Shown here one piece after another: positions 1-7,806 of a DNA stretch of 64,000 nucleotides. Position 1 is the first letter of the stretch, and each line of letters begins with the position of its first letter. The notes under the pieces were generated by a model, which was not told the origin of the DNA, did not search any database, and saw only the letters and a program-made list of their open reading frames with translations. The position numbers and the translations under genes are program-made. Source of the DNA: Sphingopyxis panaciterrulae (lineage in GTDB: Bacteria; Pseudomonadota; Alphaproteobacteria; Sphingomonadales; Sphingomonadaceae); contig NZ_JACIJH010000002.1 of assembly GCF_014199295.1 (NCBI RefSeq), forward strand, positions 267,001-331,000, read 5' to 3'.

Positions 1-302
1 GCCGACAGGTCGGTGCCGGGCGCGACCGCGTCGAGCCGGCGCCCGACCTTGGTCGAGACGATGGTGCTTTCCTGGGGGTCCGCCTCGGCGAGTGCGGCGC
101 CGAGCCGCTTTTCGGCAAGCCCGAAACCATAATGCGGCGCGACGTCGAAATAGGTGATCCCGGCATCGAGCGCGGCGTGGACGGTTGCCGCGGCCGCCGC
201 GTCGCTCATCCGCCGATAGAGATTGCCGAGCGTCGAGGCGCCGAAACCGAGGCGGCCGAGCGTCGTCTGATCGAAGCGGTGGGCGGCGGGTGCGATGTCC
301 AT
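1..302 (-). CDS. Aldo/keto reductase, N-terminal part (runs off window)
   Basis: The first 100 residues are present and the C-terminus lies beyond base 1. The start is the ATG at 302-300, giving MDIAPAAHRF. The text shows the aldo-keto reductase fold start: LGFGASTLGNLY, then FDVAPHYGFGLAEKRLG, which carries the catalytic Asp and Tyr of the family. This subgroup includes D-threo-aldose/L-fucose 1-dehydrogenases, so an NAD(P)-dependent sugar 1-dehydrogenase feeding the aldonate dehydratase at 1246 is likely; that substrate is inference. It lies downstream of the GntR regulator on the same strand but has its own 180-base leader with a candidate operator pair. Confidence 0.85.
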   Translation of the reverse strand, partial: MDIAPAAHRFDQTTLGRLGFGASTLGNLYRRMSDAAAAATVHAALDAGITYFDVAPHYGFGLAEKRLGAALAEADPQESTIVSTKVGRRLDAVAPGTDLS

Positions 303-317
303 GCCTTGCGCCTAAAC

Positions 318-348
318 TGATATCTCAAAAATCTCAATTCATATTTCA
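318..348. promoter_or_regulatory. Candidate operator pair upstream of the aldo/keto reductase
   Basis: TGATATCTCA at 318-327 and TCATATTTCA at 339-348 are two similar half-sites with starts 21 bases apart, on one face of the helix. They sit in an AT-rich island just upstream of the reductase start at 302. The same motif recurs at 1219-1228 and 19501-19510. The binding protein is unknown; the GntR/FCD regulator at 483-1202 is the obvious candidate. Confidence 0.5.
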
Positions 349-387
349 GATCGATCAGATGGAAAAGCGTCAGCCGACTTCACTTTC

Positions 388-469
388 CTCGTCACCCCGG
401 ACTTGATCCGGGGTCCCGCTTTTCCGGCGCTGCTGAGCGGGCCCCCGGATCGAGTCCGGGGTGACGAGA
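388..469. repeat. Inverted pair of GTCACCCCGGA-type palindromic repeats
   Basis: A copy reading CTCGTCACCCCGGACT at 388-403 is mirrored by its reverse complement ending at 469, with nested CCGGA/TCCGG pairing inside each copy. It lies between the GntR stop and the reductase promoter, so transcribed RNA would form a long hairpin that could end the regulator transcript. A related single palindrome occurs at 59761-59789. Confidence 0.7.
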
Positions 470-482
470 AGGGGCAGGCCGG

Positions 483-1202
483 TCAGAACATCCCCAGGAT
501 GCGCTGCAACGCGGCCTGGAAGTGCGATGCGATCGCCGCTTCGGCGCGATCGGGATCGCGGGCGACGAAGGCTTCGAGAATTTCGAGATGCTCGCCCAGC
601 GTCCGCAGCGCGAGCGGTGCGGTGACCAGCCGGTCGAGCCGGATCAGCGTGACATAATTCTTCAGCCGCTGCGCGGTCGTCTCGATCAGCGGATTCTTCA
701 TATTGGCGATCATGCTGCCGTGCAGCCCGACCTCCAGCACCTCCAGCGCTTCGAGCGCGCCGTCGGTCAGGCCCTCCTTCTCGATTCGCGCCATCAGCGC
801 CTTGTGGCCGGCGATCAGGTCGCGAGCCCTTTCGGCGTCGCCGGTCTCGGCATAGCGCCGCGCCGCCGCGCGCTCGATGATCGAGCGGAACTGATAGGTG
901 CTGCGCGCGAGTTCGAGGTCGGGCTTCAGAAACTGGATGCCCGAGCGCGGGTGGATGGTGAGCACGCCCTCGGCCTCGAGCACGCGCAGCGCGTCGCGCA
1001 GCGGCTGCACCGGAATGCCGAGCAGGCGGACAAGATCATTCTGCGAGACGAAGGCGCCCGCGGGCACCTTCTGGTCGAACAGCCCCTGCAGGATCGCCCG
1101 ATAGGCGACGTCGCTGAGCCGTTCGCCGTTCGCCGGGCGCTCGCCGCCGACTTCTGCCGATTCGGCGACGAATCCAGCTTGCCGTTTGCCCCCATCTGTC
1201 AT
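483..1202 (-). CDS. GntR-family transcriptional regulator with FCD domain
   Basis: 239 residues, the usual length for the FadR/FCD branch of GntR. An N-terminal winged helix (about residues 27-95) includes VSQNDLVRLLGIPVQPLRDA, RVLEAEGVLTIHPRSG. The C-terminal all-helical FCD ligand domain (about 100-235) has the typical RSIIERAAARRYAE and HLEILEAFVARDP segments. Such proteins usually sense sugar acids or other small carboxylates. It is divergent from the enolase-superfamily dehydratase at 1246, and the 43-base gap contains a TGATATTTCA motif shared with other promoters of the island, so it probably controls the cluster and itself. The effector cannot be read from sequence. Confidence 0.93.
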   Translation of the reverse strand: MTDGGKRQAGFVAESAEVGGERPANGERLSDVAYRAILQGLFDQKVPAGAFVSQNDLVRLLGIPVQPLRDALRVLEAEGVLTIHPRSGIQFLKPDLELARSTYQFRSIIERAAARRYAETGDAERARDLIAGHKALMARIEKEGLTDGALEALEVLEVGLHGSMIANMKNPLIETTAQRLKNYVTLIRLDRLVTAPLALRTLGEHLEILEAFVARDPDRAEAAIASHFQAALQRILGMF

Positions 1203-1228
1203 ATCTAATCCCTATCGTTGATATTTCA
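1199..1228. promoter_or_regulatory. Candidate operator pair between GntR and dehydratase genes
   Basis: TCATATCTAA at 1199-1208, overlapping the regulator start codon, and TGATATTTCA at 1219-1228 are two half-site-like decamers spaced 20 bases apart in the divergent gap. They resemble the pairs at 318-348 and 10988-11018. Occupation would affect both genes, which fits autoregulation by the GntR protein; this is inference. Confidence 0.5.
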
Positions 1229-1245
1229 CGTTTGGCATCTGGAAG

Positions 1246-2409
1246 ATGGTAGCACCGAATATGCCCCTAGTCGACTTTCGCATTACCCGCTTTCAGTTCG
1301 CCCGCGACCGGGTGATCGGCGACAGCCAGGTGCGCGCCGACGACGTCCATGTCGCGGCGCTGGAACTGGTCGATTCGGCCGGCCGGACCGGGCTCGGCTT
1401 CGTCCAGTCGCTCTTCCATCCGCTCCCCGCCGAGGCCGAACTCGAGCGCGTGTTCCGCGGCGAGGCCTGGCCCGCGCTCGAAGGCGAAAGCCCGCTCGCG
1501 CTCGCGCACCGGGTCGGCCGGCCGCGCGGCGGCAATATTCGCCGGATGAGCGTGCCGTTCGAGGAAGCGCTGCAACAGGCGGTCTGGGATCTGGCGGCGA
1601 AGGCGTCCGACCTGCCGCTGTGGAAGATGCTGGGCGCGCGGCGTGACCGCGTCCGCGCCTATGCGAGCGGGCTCGATTTCCATCTGTCCGACGAGGATTT
1701 CGGCGCGCTGTTCGCCGCCGCCGCCGAGCAGGGCTATACCGCCTTCAAGATTAAGGTCGGCCATGCCGAACTCGACCGCGACATCCACCGCCTCGACCTG
1801 CTCAAGCGCGCCGTCGGCAAGGACGCGACGGTGATGATCGACGCGAACGAGTCCTGGTCGCCCCGGCAGACGCTTCAGAACCTCGCCGCGATGCACCGCG
1901 CGGGCCACGCCATCTACTGGATGGAGGACCCGATCCTGCGCTCCGATTTCGAGGGGCTTCGGATGCTGCGCGGCACGCTCGGCGAAACCCAGCTCAATTC
2001 GGGCGAATATCTCGACGTGTCGGGCAAGCGCGCGCTGATCCAGGCGGGCGGGGCCGACATGCTCAACGTCCATGGCCATGTCACCGACGTGATGCGGATC
2101 GGCTGGCTTGCGGCCGACATGGGGGTCGAGGTGACGATGGGCAACAGCTTCCTGGAGGTCGGCGTCAACATGGCGCTGGCGCTGCCCGAGGTCGCCTGGG
2201 TCGAGTACAGTTTCCAGAATTTCGAGCATCTGGTCGAGCGGCCCTATACGATCAGGGACGGCTTCATCCACGGCAGCGATGCGCCCGGGCACGGGCTCGT
2301 CCTCAGCGAAACCGCGCGCCGCGACGAGCGGCGGCCCGAGATACTGGAGCGCGATGCGCTCGGGACGGCGCCGGTTCAGCAGCGGGTGGATATCAGGAAG
2401 GCCGCATGA
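1246..2409 (+). CDS. Enolase-superfamily (mandelate racemase-type) sugar-acid dehydratase
   Basis: 387 residues if started at 1246 (MVAPNMPLVD); an ATG at 1261 is an alternative. The barrel carries KIK at residues 168-170, metal ligands D199 (MIDANES), E227 (WMEDP) and E254 (SGEY), then D271. By eye the His that normally pairs with the last Asp in mandelate racemase is an Asn (N300 in GNSFLE), while the following Glu (E304) is kept. The family dehydrates aldonates to 2-keto-3-deoxy acids, which suits the reductase, XylX-like and aldehyde dehydrogenase genes nearby. The exact aldonate (pentonate or 6-deoxyhexonate) is not decidable here. It is followed after 46 bases by an MFS gene. Confidence 0.88.
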   Translation: MVAPNMPLVDFRITRFQFARDRVIGDSQVRADDVHVAALELVDSAGRTGLGFVQSLFHPLPAEAELERVFRGEAWPALEGESPLALAHRVGRPRGGNIRRMSVPFEEALQQAVWDLAAKASDLPLWKMLGARRDRVRAYASGLDFHLSDEDFGALFAAAAEQGYTAFKIKVGHAELDRDIHRLDLLKRAVGKDATVMIDANESWSPRQTLQNLAAMHRAGHAIYWMEDPILRSDFEGLRMLRGTLGETQLNSGEYLDVSGKRALIQAGGADMLNVHGHVTDVMRIGWLAADMGVEVTMGNSFLEVGVNMALALPEVAWVEYSFQNFEHLVERPYTIRDGFIHGSDAPGHGLVLSETARRDERRPEILERDALGTAPVQQRVDIRKAA

Positions 2410-2455
2410 CGGCATGACCGGCGGCGACATCGCGGCGCCGGGACGGGAGAATGGG

Positions 2456-3757
2456 ATGTCGGACCTGAATGCCGCCCTGGCCGGCGGCGCGCCCGAGGAA
2501 GCCGCCTTTCTGCAAGGCTCGATCGCCCATGTCCGCGGACGCGAGAAATGGGTGCTGCTCGTTTCGATGACGGCGGTCTTCTTCGTCCTGCTCGCCCTTT
2601 ATGCGGCGGTGCTGGCGGTGCTGCTTCCCAACCAGATTCAGGCGCTCGATCCCGCCAACAAGGCGAGCGGGCTGGCGGTGGTGTTCGCGATCACCTCGAT
2701 CTTCAGCACCCTGACGACGCCGATCGCAGGGGCCCTGTCGGATCGCACCCGCACCCGCTGGGGACGGCGGACGCCGTGGATCGTGACCGGATCGCTGGTC
2801 GGCGGCCTCTGCCTGTTCGCGGTGCCGCAGATGACAAGCCTGTGGGCGATCACCCTCTTCTGGGTCGGCGCCGTGATCGCGCTCAATTCGATGCAGGCGG
2901 CGCTGACCACGGTGGTCGCCGACCGGTTCGCGCCGAACGAGCGCGGCACCGCGTCGGGCTTCGTCGGCGCCGGCATGACCTCGGGCCTGACGGTGGGCAC
3001 GATCGTCGCCGGATTGCTCGCCGGGACGATCACTTTCGCCTATTGGCTGTTCGCGGGGGCGATCATCGTCGTCTGCCTCGCCTTCGTGGCCATCAACCGC
3101 GAGCCGAAAGTCGAGGCGGCCCTGCCGCCGCCCTTCCGCGCCTCCGAATTCCTCAAGAGCTTCTGGGTCAGTCCGCGCGAGCATCCCGATTTCGCCTGGG
3201 CCTTTTTCGGGCGCTTCACCATCTACATGGGCTATCAGGGTGTGATCACCTACATGCTCTATATCCTGCAGGACTATATCGGCCTGTCGCTCGCCGACGC
3301 GAACCGGACGATCGCGACGCTGTCGACGATCACCTTCTTCGCGCTGGTGTTCGCCGCCTTCACCTCGGGGCTGCTGTCCGACCGGATCGGGCGGCGCAAG
3401 CCGATCGTCTTCGCCTCCAGCATCGTCATGGGCGCCGCGCTCACCGTGCCGCTGTTCCTGCCCTCGCTGCAGGGGATGCTGATCTATGCGGCGCTGATCG
3501 GGATCGGCTACGGCGCCTTCATGTCGGTCGACATGGCGCTGATGACCCAGGTGCTGCCCAAGGCCGATGGCGAGGCGACCGGCAAGGACCTCGGCATCCT
3601 GACCACCGCGGTGAACATTCCGCAGATATTGAGTCCGGTGTTCGCGGCCTGGCTGCTCAGCCTGTCGGGCGGCGACTATACGGCGCTGTTCATCGCCGCG
3701 ATCGTCTTCGTCTATGCCGGCTCCTTCTTCGTCCTGCCAATCAAGAGCGTGAAATAG
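2456..3757 (+). CDS. MFS transporter (probable sugar or sugar-acid uptake)
   Basis: 433 residues starting MSDLNAALAG at 2456, chosen because longer frames would overlap the dehydratase gene and a purine-rich GGGAGAATGG precedes it. About twelve hydrophobic segments are visible. The cytoplasmic loop motif between TM2 and TM3 (GALSDRTRTRWGRRTPWI) and its second-half counterpart (GLLSDRIGRRKPIV) are diagnostic of the major facilitator superfamily. Co-transcription with the dehydratase suggests it imports the sugar or sugar acid used by the pathway; the substrate is inferred only. It converges on the beta-helix gene at 3773 with a 15-base gap. Confidence 0.9.
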   Translation: MSDLNAALAGGAPEEAAFLQGSIAHVRGREKWVLLVSMTAVFFVLLALYAAVLAVLLPNQIQALDPANKASGLAVVFAITSIFSTLTTPIAGALSDRTRTRWGRRTPWIVTGSLVGGLCLFAVPQMTSLWAITLFWVGAVIALNSMQAALTTVVADRFAPNERGTASGFVGAGMTSGLTVGTIVAGLLAGTITFAYWLFAGAIIVVCLAFVAINREPKVEAALPPPFRASEFLKSFWVSPREHPDFAWAFFGRFTIYMGYQGVITYMLYILQDYIGLSLADANRTIATLSTITFFALVFAAFTSGLLSDRIGRRKPIVFASSIVMGAALTVPLFLPSLQGMLIYAALIGIGYGAFMSVDMALMTQVLPKADGEATGKDLGILTTAVNIPQILSPVFAAWLLSLSGGDYTALFIAAIVFVYAGSFFVLPIKSVK

Positions 3758-3772
3758 GCGCCGCCGCCGGCT

Positions 3773-5899
3773 TCACTCGCCGGCGGGTTTCGGCGCCGTC
3801 TTCGGATTGTTGCGGCCATAGGTGCCGCGTCCGCCCGGCAGCGGCGCTGGCAGACCGACCTTCGGCCGCGGCTCGTAATCGAGGTAGGACGGCACCTTGC
3901 TCTCCGCCTCGAGCCCGGCGTGGCCCATCACATGCAGCGCGCCGCCCGGCCAGCTTCCGAACAGGACGACATGATCGTCCTCGATCCGGTTGTTCATATA
4001 GGCGTTCCAGATGCCGCCGACATTGATCGCCTCGTGCCAGTTGCCGCGCGCGACATTGTTCATCGAATTGGTGCGGCCCGGCTGAAAGGCGCTGGCCGTA
4101 TTGACGTTCAGCCACTGGCGGACCGCGCCCTCGACGACATTGTCGCGGACGGTGAAGCCGCGCGACCCTTCGTCGAGATAGAGCGCGACGCGCGGGCCGA
4201 TGTCGAAGATGTGATTTTCGGCGATGACGCAGTCCTGGCACGCTGACAGATTATAGATCGCCCCGCCGTCGTCGGCGACCCGCTTGACCTTGTAGAGGCG
4301 GTTGAAGGCGACGATCGCGTCGCGGCGGATGGTCGGCGTGTCCCAGACCGGGTTGACGCCCGAATCATAGCCGCGCTGGCGGGCGCGGTAGTTGGGATTG
4401 CCGCCCTGGTCGACATAGCCCCAGCCGAAGCCGATATCGATGCCGTCATAGGGGGCGTCGGAGATGTCGTTGTGGATGATGACCGACCCGTCCCAATAGG
4501 TTGCGAGCACCGCGGCATTGTCGGTGTAATCGCGCCCGACCCCCTGGATCAGATTGCCGCGGATCATGAGCTGGCGGTTGGTCAGCGCGGGATCGGAAGG
4601 GTGATGGGCGTCGGGCCGCACCCCGCCGGCGACGATCGCGCCGCCCGACAGGTCGGCGAACAGATTGTCGCGGATCGTGACGTCGACCGTGGCGAGCCCG
4701 ACGCCCGAGACATTGGCGTTGGCGTCCATGCCGACGCCCAGCGCATATTGGCCAAGATGCGCAAAGACATTCTCGCTGATCGTGACATGCTGCGCCGCGG
4801 AAACCTGCACCGCCGCCGGCATCTGGCGCCAGACGTTGCGTTCGTTCTCGAACTCGGGGCAGCCCTGCTGGCAGGTCCCCAGCGGATCGGCGGGAAAGGC
4901 CTTCGACTGGCCGGTGATGAAGGTACCGCTCTGCTGGTTGGCATAGCCATGCTCGGACGGGCCGGTCCAGCTCGTATGGGAAAAGCGGAAACCCGACAGG
5001 GTCAGGTCGCGGATCGGGTGCTGCGCCGTCCCCGCAACGCTGACCAGCACGGGAAGGCGGGGAAGCCGGACGTCGGCCTTCGCCATGTCCACGCCCGCGG
5101 CCGGCTTGTAATAAAGCTTGCCCGCCTCGGGATCGAGATACCATTCCCCGGCTTCGTCGAGAAAGGCCAGCGCGTTGGAGACGTACAGGCGCGCCTCTTC
5201 CGGGTGGAAGGGGTCGGGAATGGTGTCATAGCCCCAGATATTGTTGTTCCACGCCGGCTGGCGCATGTCGAGCCGCGCTCCTGCGATGCGCTCGACGGGC
5301 GAGAATCGGTGGGTGAAGAAACCCGTCGCCTCGACGTCGACGTGCCGCTGGCCCGCCGCCTGCGCCACCACATCGGCGCCCGCGCCGACGAAGCTGATGC
5401 CGCGCGCGTCGAACCGGGCATCGCCGCGGTCGATCTCGGTGCGGGCGCGTCGGGCCAGCTTGCCGTCGACCCAGAGCTGGCGGGCGGACGTCCCCCTCGG
5501 CACGTCGGCCGTATAGATGCCGCGTGCCTTGTCCTGAAGCTGCCAGTCGGCGACGGCCATGCCGCCGGTGATCAGCGGCCGCGCGTCGTCCGCGCCGCGC
5601 CAGCGAACCGCAAAGCCGTTCTGCCCGCCGTCCTTCGCGGTGAAGACCAGCGGCTCGGTCCGCGTCCACACTCCGCCATGGACGATGACGGTCACGTCCT
5701 GATGAGCATTCGCCGTGCGAACCGCGGCTTGGGCGCGCTCCAGCGAACGGAACGGCGCCGCCGCGCTGCCTGCCGCCTTGTCATCGCCGTCGGGAGAGAC
5801 ATGGAAAATGCTGTTCGGCTTGTCCCACACCGTCTGCGCCAGCGCGGCGGTCGGCAAGACTACCACCGCGACCGCGGCCATCGCTCGCCACATCGTCAT
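3773..5899 (-). CDS. Secreted right-handed beta-helix protein, GH141-like
   Basis: 708 residues with a Sec signal peptide (MTMWRAMAAVAVVVLPTAALAQT). Mature text begins FHVSPDGDDKAAGSAAAPFRSLERAQAAVR, then repeated short beta-helix coils such as NLFADLSGGAIVAGG and NRLYKVKRVADDGGAIYNLS. The length and N-terminal signature (ITGGMAVADWQ, QLWVDGKLARRAR) resemble glycoside hydrolase family 141, whose characterised members include an alpha-L-fucosidase active on rhamnogalacturonan II; this family call is by eye. It is the last gene of a six-gene operon and a clear paralogue of 17365-19449. A strong GGGAGGGAAG ribosome site precedes the ATG. Confidence 0.75.
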   Translation of the reverse strand: MTMWRAMAAVAVVVLPTAALAQTVWDKPNSIFHVSPDGDDKAAGSAAAPFRSLERAQAAVRTANAHQDVTVIVHGGVWTRTEPLVFTAKDGGQNGFAVRWRGADDARPLITGGMAVADWQLQDKARGIYTADVPRGTSARQLWVDGKLARRARTEIDRGDARFDARGISFVGAGADVVAQAAGQRHVDVEATGFFTHRFSPVERIAGARLDMRQPAWNNNIWGYDTIPDPFHPEEARLYVSNALAFLDEAGEWYLDPEAGKLYYKPAAGVDMAKADVRLPRLPVLVSVAGTAQHPIRDLTLSGFRFSHTSWTGPSEHGYANQQSGTFITGQSKAFPADPLGTCQQGCPEFENERNVWRQMPAAVQVSAAQHVTISENVFAHLGQYALGVGMDANANVSGVGLATVDVTIRDNLFADLSGGAIVAGGVRPDAHHPSDPALTNRQLMIRGNLIQGVGRDYTDNAAVLATYWDGSVIIHNDISDAPYDGIDIGFGWGYVDQGGNPNYRARQRGYDSGVNPVWDTPTIRRDAIVAFNRLYKVKRVADDGGAIYNLSACQDCVIAENHIFDIGPRVALYLDEGSRGFTVRDNVVEGAVRQWLNVNTASAFQPGRTNSMNNVARGNWHEAINVGGIWNAYMNNRIEDDHVVLFGSWPGGALHVMGHAGLEAESKVPSYLDYEPRPKVGLPAPLPGGRGTYGRNNPKTAPKPAGE

Positions 5900-5917
5900 T
5901 CTTCCCTCCCTCGGTTT

Positions 5918-6688
5918 TCAGCGCCGATGGAACTGCGGCGGGCGCTTTTCGGTGAAGGCGGCGCGGCCTTCCTTCGCATCGTCGGTCGCGAAGCAGATCG
6001 CCTGCAGGTCGCGCTCATATTCCATCGCCTTGTCGAGCGGCATCGACACCGCCGCGCGCAGGTTCAGCTTCGCCGTCTCGGCGGCGATCGGCGCGCGCGA
6101 GGCGATGGTCGCGGCCAGTTCGCGCGCGCGGTCCATCAGCGCCTCGGGCTCGACCACCTCGCTGACCAGCCCCCATTGCAGCGCGCGCTGCGCGTCGATC
6201 AGGTCGCCCGACATGATCATCAGCGCGGCGTTGGACAGGCCGATCGAATGGGCGAGCATCGCCGCCATGCCGCCGCCGCCGATCCAGCCCAGCTTGATCT
6301 CGGGCGCCGCGAAACGCGCATTGCTCGACGCGAGACGGATATCGCACGACAGCGCGGTTTCCAGCCCGCCGCCGAGCGCATAGCCGTTCACCGCCGCGAT
6401 CGTCGGCTTCAGCAGCCGGTGGATCGCGTCGCAATAGTCGGACCGGTTGCGGAAATCCCAGGGCGTCGCATAGCTGTCGAGTTCAGAGATGTCCGACCCG
6501 GCACAAAAGGCCTTGGGGCCGGCGCCGGTGACGATGACGCAGCGGATCGTGTCGCTGTCGTTGCACGCCGTCACCGCCGCGACGATCGCTTTCGCCATTT
6601 CGGGGGTCGCGGCGTTGAGCTTGTCGGGGCGGTTGAGGGTGATCGTCGCGACGGCACCGTCGACGGTGAAAAGAATGGTGTCGGTCAT
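5918..6688 (-). CDS. Enoyl-CoA hydratase/isomerase (crotonase family)
   Basis: 256 residues, standard for the family. The oxyanion-hole segments are clear: AFCAGSDISEL and NGYALGGGLETALSCDIRLA. Both Glu positions used by canonical enoyl-CoA hydratases appear to be present, one in GGGLE and one in FAAPEIKLG, so hydratase chemistry is plausible. The start overlaps the solute-binding-protein-like stop by four bases (ATGA) and the beta-helix gene follows after 18 bases, so it is in one transcript. A CoA-thioester step in a sugar-catabolic operon is unusual; its likely partner is the CoA-transferase at 7806. The true substrate is unknown. Confidence 0.9.
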   Translation of the reverse strand: MTDTILFTVDGAVATITLNRPDKLNAATPEMAKAIVAAVTACNDSDTIRCVIVTGAGPKAFCAGSDISELDSYATPWDFRNRSDYCDAIHRLLKPTIAAVNGYALGGGLETALSCDIRLASSNARFAAPEIKLGWIGGGGMAAMLAHSIGLSNAALMIMSGDLIDAQRALQWGLVSEVVEPEALMDRARELAATIASRAPIAAETAKLNLRAAVSMPLDKAMEYERDLQAICFATDDAKEGRAAFTEKRPPQFHRR

Positions 6689-7806
6689 GGCTTGCGGCTC
6701 CGGCTATAGGCGGCTTGCAGGCGGTCGAGCAGCGCGGCGTGCGGCGTGCCCGCGTCGAGGCCGTCGCGGATCAGCGCCGCCGCCTCGGTCTGAAAGGCGA
6801 TGGCGCCGTCGTGGCGCGGGCGGACATAAGCGGCTTCGAGCGTCGCGGCGGTGTTCCGGTAGAAATTGCCCCAGCGCGCGTTGACCGCCGGGTCGTGCCA
6901 TGCGGCGCGCCGGCTCGGCTGACCGTCGTGCGCGGGAATGAAGCCGCGTTGCGCATCGTCGCTCATCAGCCAGCGCAGATGCGCGAGCAGGGTGGGGGTC
7001 ATCGCGCAGCGCACCGAAATGCCGATGCCGGTGCCGCCGAGAGTCGAGCCGGGTTCGCCAACGGGGCTCCCGCGCGGCGCGTCGGTGAAGGCGAGGGGCT
7101 TGGCGGAGGCATTGGCCGGTGCGGCATAGTTCACATAGCCATAGATCAGCGGACAGAGCGCGACATCGTCATGCGCCGCCATATGGGCGAGGATGCCGAT
7201 GGGGTTGAGGTCGCGTACCGACGCCGGGCTGCGCGCGGCGAGCGCCGCCATGATGTCGAGCGCGCGCGCACCGGTCGCGGCGGATACGAAGATCTCGGGG
7301 TCGTCCGTGGCGCAGCGCTCGCCCAGCGCGGCGGCGATCGACTGGAAGGAGAGCGCGCTGTGCGGCCCGGCGAGCGACAGCGCGACCGGGCAGCGTTCGG
7401 ACAGCGCCAGCACATCGTCCCACGTCCGCGGCGCCTGGCCCGCCAGGTCGGCGCGGCGCGCCATGACCTGGGTCGCGGCGTCGAGCGGCAAGGCCCAATG
7501 CTTCCCCTCGTAACGATAGCTGGCGAGGCTGGGGCCGATGCTCTCGGCATCGAGCGCGGCGATCTCGTCGGCGCCGAAATGATCCTCCAGCGGTTGCAGG
7601 CAGCCCGCCGCGACCGCTTCGCCGACATGCGGATGGTCGAGGACGACGAGATCGTAGCGCGCGCACAGGTCGGCGATCGGATGCGCCTCGAACCCTTCGA
7701 GCGGCTGCTTGTCCCAGCCGAGTTCGCCATCGGTCCGGGTCGCCGCCGCCGCGGCAAGGGCGTTATAGCCGCGCGGATGATCCCAGGTCAGGCCGCGAGT
7801 GCGCAT
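6685..7806 (-). CDS. Extracellular solute-binding-protein family 1 homologue without signal peptide
   Basis: 373 residues resembling sugar ABC-transporter binding proteins: the segment YDLVVLDHPHVGEAVAAG, then YEGKHWALPLDAATQVMARR, TWDDVLALSERCPVALSLAG, and a C-terminal hinge-like LRWLMSDDAQRGFIPAHDGQ. The N-terminus, MRTRGLTWDHPRGYNALAAA, has no hydrophobic signal or lipobox and starts directly on the domain. No ABC permease or ATPase is encoded in the window. Its ATG shares one base with the CoA-transferase stop (TAATG), and its end overlaps the hydratase start, so translational coupling is likely. It may be a cytoplasmic ligand-binding or enzyme-like protein. Family call fairly sure, function unknown. 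Confidence 0.7.
   Translation of the reverse strand: MRTRGLTWDHPRGYNALAAAAATRTDGELGWDKQPLEGFEAHPIADLCARYDLVVLDHPHVGEAVAAGCLQPLEDHFGADEIAALDAESIGPSLASYRYEGKHWALPLDAATQVMARRADLAGQAPRTWDDVLALSERCPVALSLAGPHSALSFQSIAAALGERCATDDPEIFVSAATGARALDIMAALAARSPASVRDLNPIGILAHMAAHDDVALCPLIYGYVNYAAPANASAKPLAFTDAPRGSPVGEPGSTLGGTGIGISVRCAMTPTLLAHLRWLMSDDAQRGFIPAHDGQPSRRAAWHDPAVNARWGNFYRNTAATLEAAYVRPRHDGAIAFQTEAAALIRDGLDAGTPHAALLDRLQAAYSRSRKP

Noticed and set aside
388..469. CRISPR-like repeat
   Set aside because: Only an inverted pair, no regular direct repeats with spacers and no cas gene.
522..1208. Long frame on the plus strand opposite the GntR gene
   Set aside because: It is the antisense shadow of a clearly recognisable GntR/FCD protein; composition is typical of GC-rich antisense frames and no family is recognisable.
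4472..6709. 745-codon open frame opposite the beta-helix and hydratase genes
   Set aside because: It spans two real genes on the other strand, is rich in Arg/Asp/Ala as antisense of GC-rich codons, and has no motif.
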